Below are positions 61,757 through 64,000 of a DNA stretch of 64,000 nucleotides, piece after piece (positions within the stretch are counted from its first letter, which is position 1; the number at the start of each line of letters is the position of its first letter). The stretch covers positions 1 to 64,000 of the forward strand of contig JARBAK010000001.1 of the NCBI GenBank assembly GCA_034472185.1, given 5' to 3'. Origin of the DNA: JARBAK01 sp034472185. GTDB lineage: Bacteria > Pseudomonadota > Alphaproteobacteria > Rickettsiales > Midichloriaceae. The position numbers and the translations under genes are program-made. The notes under the pieces are model-generated. The model saw nothing but the letters and a program-made list of their open reading frames with translations. It did no database searches and was not told where the DNA came from.

Positions 61757-62162
61757 TTATTCTAAGTCGATCTCTGGATATTGTTTTGGACGTGCCAAAT
61801 ACCATCCGATATTTATATTATCAGAAGATATGTCAGCAGATGTACAATAAATCCCCGTTTCGAACCCTCCCTTGCGTAATTTTTTATATTTTTTCACCCT
61901 TTCTATTTCTTCAAATCTTAAGTTATATGTACTGCATAGGGCATTAATAACTTCAATATATCAGCAATTTCCTCTTGCATCTCGATTTTGGTTTTGCCTA
62001 AAGTATTTCCAAAGCCTCTTTTACAAGTTTATTTTTTAAATGATGAGCATACTCTTCTGAGTTCAGTATGTTTATATTAAGTTTTATGCCTGCAATTCGC
62101 AGGATGTTGGGTAATTTATTTCGTACTAATTTCCCAATTTTGAAACGATGATTTTGAATCAT
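61757..62162 (-). pseudogene. Decayed phosphoribosyl-ATP/MazG-like nucleotide pyrophosphohydrolase
   Basis: Read on the minus strand from an ATG at 62162, which has AGAAAG just upstream, three pieces in three frames make one protein. The first is KIGKLVRNKLPNILRIAG with SEEYAHHLKNKLVKEALEIL, then a stop. The second is KTKIEMQEEIADIL. The third is EVINALCSTYNLRFEEIERV followed by KKYKKLRKGGFETGIY and IGWYLARPKQYPEI. This order (KLVRDKIP, EExxDIxE, RP-YPE tail) is that of small all-alpha nucleotide pyrophosphohydrolases. Two frameshifts make it inactive. It is next to virD4 in a thinning accessory stretch. Confidence 0.75.
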
Positions 62163-62212
62163 ACTTTCTGTTTACGTAGATATAGAAAAAGGATAAGAGA
62201 GGAACAAGTAAT

Positions 62213-64000
62213 TTAGCTCGCTTTTTCTTCATGCTTTGACACCATTGGTAGTGGCGTGGATGGCTGTTGTTGGGGAACTGGCAACGGCTTTAAGAGACGT
62301 TTTTTGAATGTCTTGTTTTCATAATACTTAATTTTTTTACTTTTAATAGGTGCACAGGCTTCAATAAGGAGTATTTGCTCATCTCTAGGTAGTGTTATGA
62401 CCTCTTGGGGTAATAGAAGTGCTCTTTGTGCAGGCGCTATGCTTACTGACTTTGAGCCAGGGTTAAAATCAAAGAACTTAGGTTCACTCGCGGTTACCTG
62501 TTTTACAGTCTTATTTCCACATAATTGAGAAATTAAAGTAGCGGTTTGATAATTATTTGCTGCAAAAGTAATCCTATATTTTGAGTTTGATAAAAATGAA
62601 TTCATGCCCGCTTCTTCATAAATCCCCTTCAATTGTTCGGTGTCTTGTACTATTAGGAATAGCCTTACGTGGTATCCACGGAAATATGCTATCCCAACTT
62701 TAAATTGATCCATTTGCCCTAAACTCGGGAACTCGTCCATTACAAAAAGTACCCCGTATGGTTCATCATCGCCAGGTAATTTTCTTGATAAAAATTCTGT
62801 AGCCTGTTGATAAAATACCTTTAGCAGTGGTTGCAGTCTTTGTAAGTTGTCCGGTGTTACACCGACATATACTGTCGTTTTCTTTTTTCTGAAGGACATT
62901 ATATCAAAATCACTTGTTGCGGTGGCGGTATCCACCAAAGGGTTAGTCCACAGCTCTAAACTTGAATTAGCTGTTGATACAACCCCTGATCGCTCTTTGT
63001 CTGCTTTTTGCAAAAAAGCTGCTATGTTCATATATGCTACGGGATGTATTACACTGCCCAGTGTATCGAGCACTGATGCAAGGTTATATGCTACATCATC
63101 ACTTCGCAAAGTGCGCACAACCTCACCTAGAGAGGCTCTTTTATCAGGTGCACACACTAGATATAATGAAATTCCTGTTACTAACGATCGTGCTTCGTTA
63201 GTCCAAAACTCTTGCTTTGGCAAAAGTAAACTAGCGATCTTTTGCACATCATCGACCATTTGTCCTAACTTAGTGCTAATCCAGTCCATGGGATTATAAC
63301 AATGTGTAAATCCATCAACGTTGGCTGGATTCCATAGGTACACATTTTGCCCTTGTTTCGCTCTCCAGCCACTTGTTAATTCGTAATTTTCTAGTTTAAT
63401 ATCGTGTACAATGGCGGATTCGTCCCAAAACAATAGGTTTGGTATGACAAATCCTACACCCTTACCCGATCCCGTTGGCGCGAATAAGAGTGTATGCTCG
63501 TAACCATCTGCTATTAGATAGCCATTATCGTCGCATCCCACTAGCATACCATGCTTACCTCTGAGGCCTACTTTCTTTATCTCTTCTTCGGTAGCCCAAT
63601 GAGCTTCTCCATGTATGGATTGTGCCTCTTTAAAGGGACGAATAGCGTATAAAGACTTTCTACACCGAATAACGATTGCATAAAAAAGCACCTGTGGAGC
63701 TATTATGATTGTCAGAAAAAATGAAAAAAGAATACCAACGGATTTGATTGTAATTATTTGGTAACTTTTAAATGACAAACCTACTACTCTATAGTCTGAG
63801 ATTATCAGTGTCTGAAACCACTTCTCAAATTGCAGCAGGTTCTTCAGCGGGAATATCGATAATAAAACATTTAAACTGAGTACTGGTGGCTTAATATCTA
63901 TATACAACGAGGGAGCTATACGAGGTCCTAATGCATAGAAAATAACGGCAGAAATATGAAGCACTGCTACGATGCCTACTGCTAACCCACATAGTGCTAT
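62213..64000 (-). CDS. virD4: Type IV secretion coupling protein VirD4 (partial at right edge)
   Basis: VirD4 is the inner-membrane ATPase that recruits substrates to the type IV secretion channel. The frame stays open to the window edge, so the 5' end lies outside. Membrane segments occupy the first 100 residues. Walker A is LLFAPTGSGKGVGFVIPNLL, Walker B is VLFVMDEFPSLGQ, and the conserved block WATEEEIKKVGLRGKHGMLV together with NPMDWISTKLGQMVDDVQKI is characteristic of Rickettsiales VirD4. The C-terminus is proline-rich. The virB genes are not in the window. Only a small part of the N-terminus should be missing. Confidence 0.95.
   Translation of the reverse strand: MALCGLAVGIVAVLHISAVIFYALGPRIAPSLYIDIKPPVLSLNVLLSIFPLKNLLQFEKWFQTLIISDYRVVGLSFKSYQIITIKSVGILFSFFLTIIIAPQVLFYAIVIRCRKSLYAIRPFKEAQSIHGEAHWATEEEIKKVGLRGKHGMLVGCDDNGYLIADGYEHTLLFAPTGSGKGVGFVIPNLLFWDESAIVHDIKLENYELTSGWRAKQGQNVYLWNPANVDGFTHCYNPMDWISTKLGQMVDDVQKIASLLLPKQEFWTNEARSLVTGISLYLVCAPDKRASLGEVVRTLRSDDVAYNLASVLDTLGSVIHPVAYMNIAAFLQKADKERSGVVSTANSSLELWTNPLVDTATATSDFDIMSFRKKKTTVYVGVTPDNLQRLQPLLKVFYQQATEFLSRKLPGDDEPYGVLFVMDEFPSLGQMDQFKVGIAYFRGYHVRLFLIVQDTEQLKGIYEEAGMNSFLSNSKYRITFAANNYQTATLISQLCGNKTVKQVTASEPKFFDFNPGSKSVSIAPAQRALLLPQEVITLPRDEQILLIEACAPIKSKKIKYYENKTFKKRLLKPLPVPQQQPSTPLPMVSKHEEKAS

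Noticed and set aside
61606..61947. Plus-strand 113-codon frame with hydrophobic segments
   Set aside because: It runs antisense to the recognisable pyrophosphohydrolase remnant, starts at a TTG without a ribosome site, and looks like an antisense artefact.

Overview
The window comes from an AT-rich alphaproteobacterial genome, most likely an obligate intracellular member of the Rickettsiales and probably Midichloriaceae-like. The main clues are a Tlc-type ATP/ADP translocase, a rickettsial-type VirD4 coupling protein, many isolated (de-operonised) housekeeping genes, an orphan flagellar export gene (fliP), lipid A and peptidoglycan genes, and decayed mobile genes. The family assignment is an inference from gene content; no rRNA or ribosomal protein gene is present to confirm it.

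Layout. Positions 1-3800 are a mobile-element graveyard: the frameshifted tail of a PD-(D/E)XK (Rpn-type) transposase, an unknown reading frame running into the tail of an AAA ATPase that is broken at a seven-A run, a Fic-domain gene with no proper start, and degenerate minus-strand fragments with a 23-bp tandem duplication. Positions 3800-20425 are dense core genes, nearly all on the minus strand: hisS, two ABC genes, hslV, secA, fliP, pssA, murA (active-site Cys replaced by Asp), recJ, fmt, ribB, and fabZ-lpxA-lpxI. Positions 20.7-27.2 kb are on the plus strand: ackA, a HIT protein, an LpxL-type acyltransferase, a CAU-anticodon tRNA directly followed by tilS, and a 600-residue protein of unknown function with a 63-bp tandem repeat. 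Positions 27.2-38.9 kb carry a ferredoxin, murG, rluD, a porin-like protein, a DUF6765-type protein, a gene split at an A7 run, a large TPR protein, hflK, and tolA/tolR.

Positions 39-56 kb carry clpB, a radical SAM activase, tsaD, several secreted or membrane orphans (one resembles UbiA without its catalytic aspartates), rpe, yajC, a DciA-like gene, thiM, pdhA, pyrH, rimP, and the aspC-coaX-lepB-nusB run. Positions 56-64 kb hold tRNA-Leu(CAG), tlc with a clear promoter and terminator, a second porin, rbfA, trpS, a decayed nucleotide pyrophosphohydrolase gene, and virD4, which runs off the right edge.

Together the genes describe a host-dependent bacterium. It imports ATP (Tlc) and salvages thiazole (ThiM), but keeps an LPS outer membrane (FabZ, LpxA, LpxI, LpxL, porins, Tol, a BamF-like lipoprotein), at least the lipid II end of peptidoglycan synthesis (MurA, MurG) and a type IV secretion coupling protein. 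Many usual partners are not next to their genes: hslU, hflC, tolQ, tolB, lpxD, pta, pdhB, nusA and the other flagellar genes. This fits extensive rearrangement. No single large new system is evident. The strongest leads are the tRNA(CAU)-tilS pair, the repeat-bearing 600-residue protein, the UbiA-like relic, the Cys-to-Asp MurA, and two genes broken in the same way at A7 runs.
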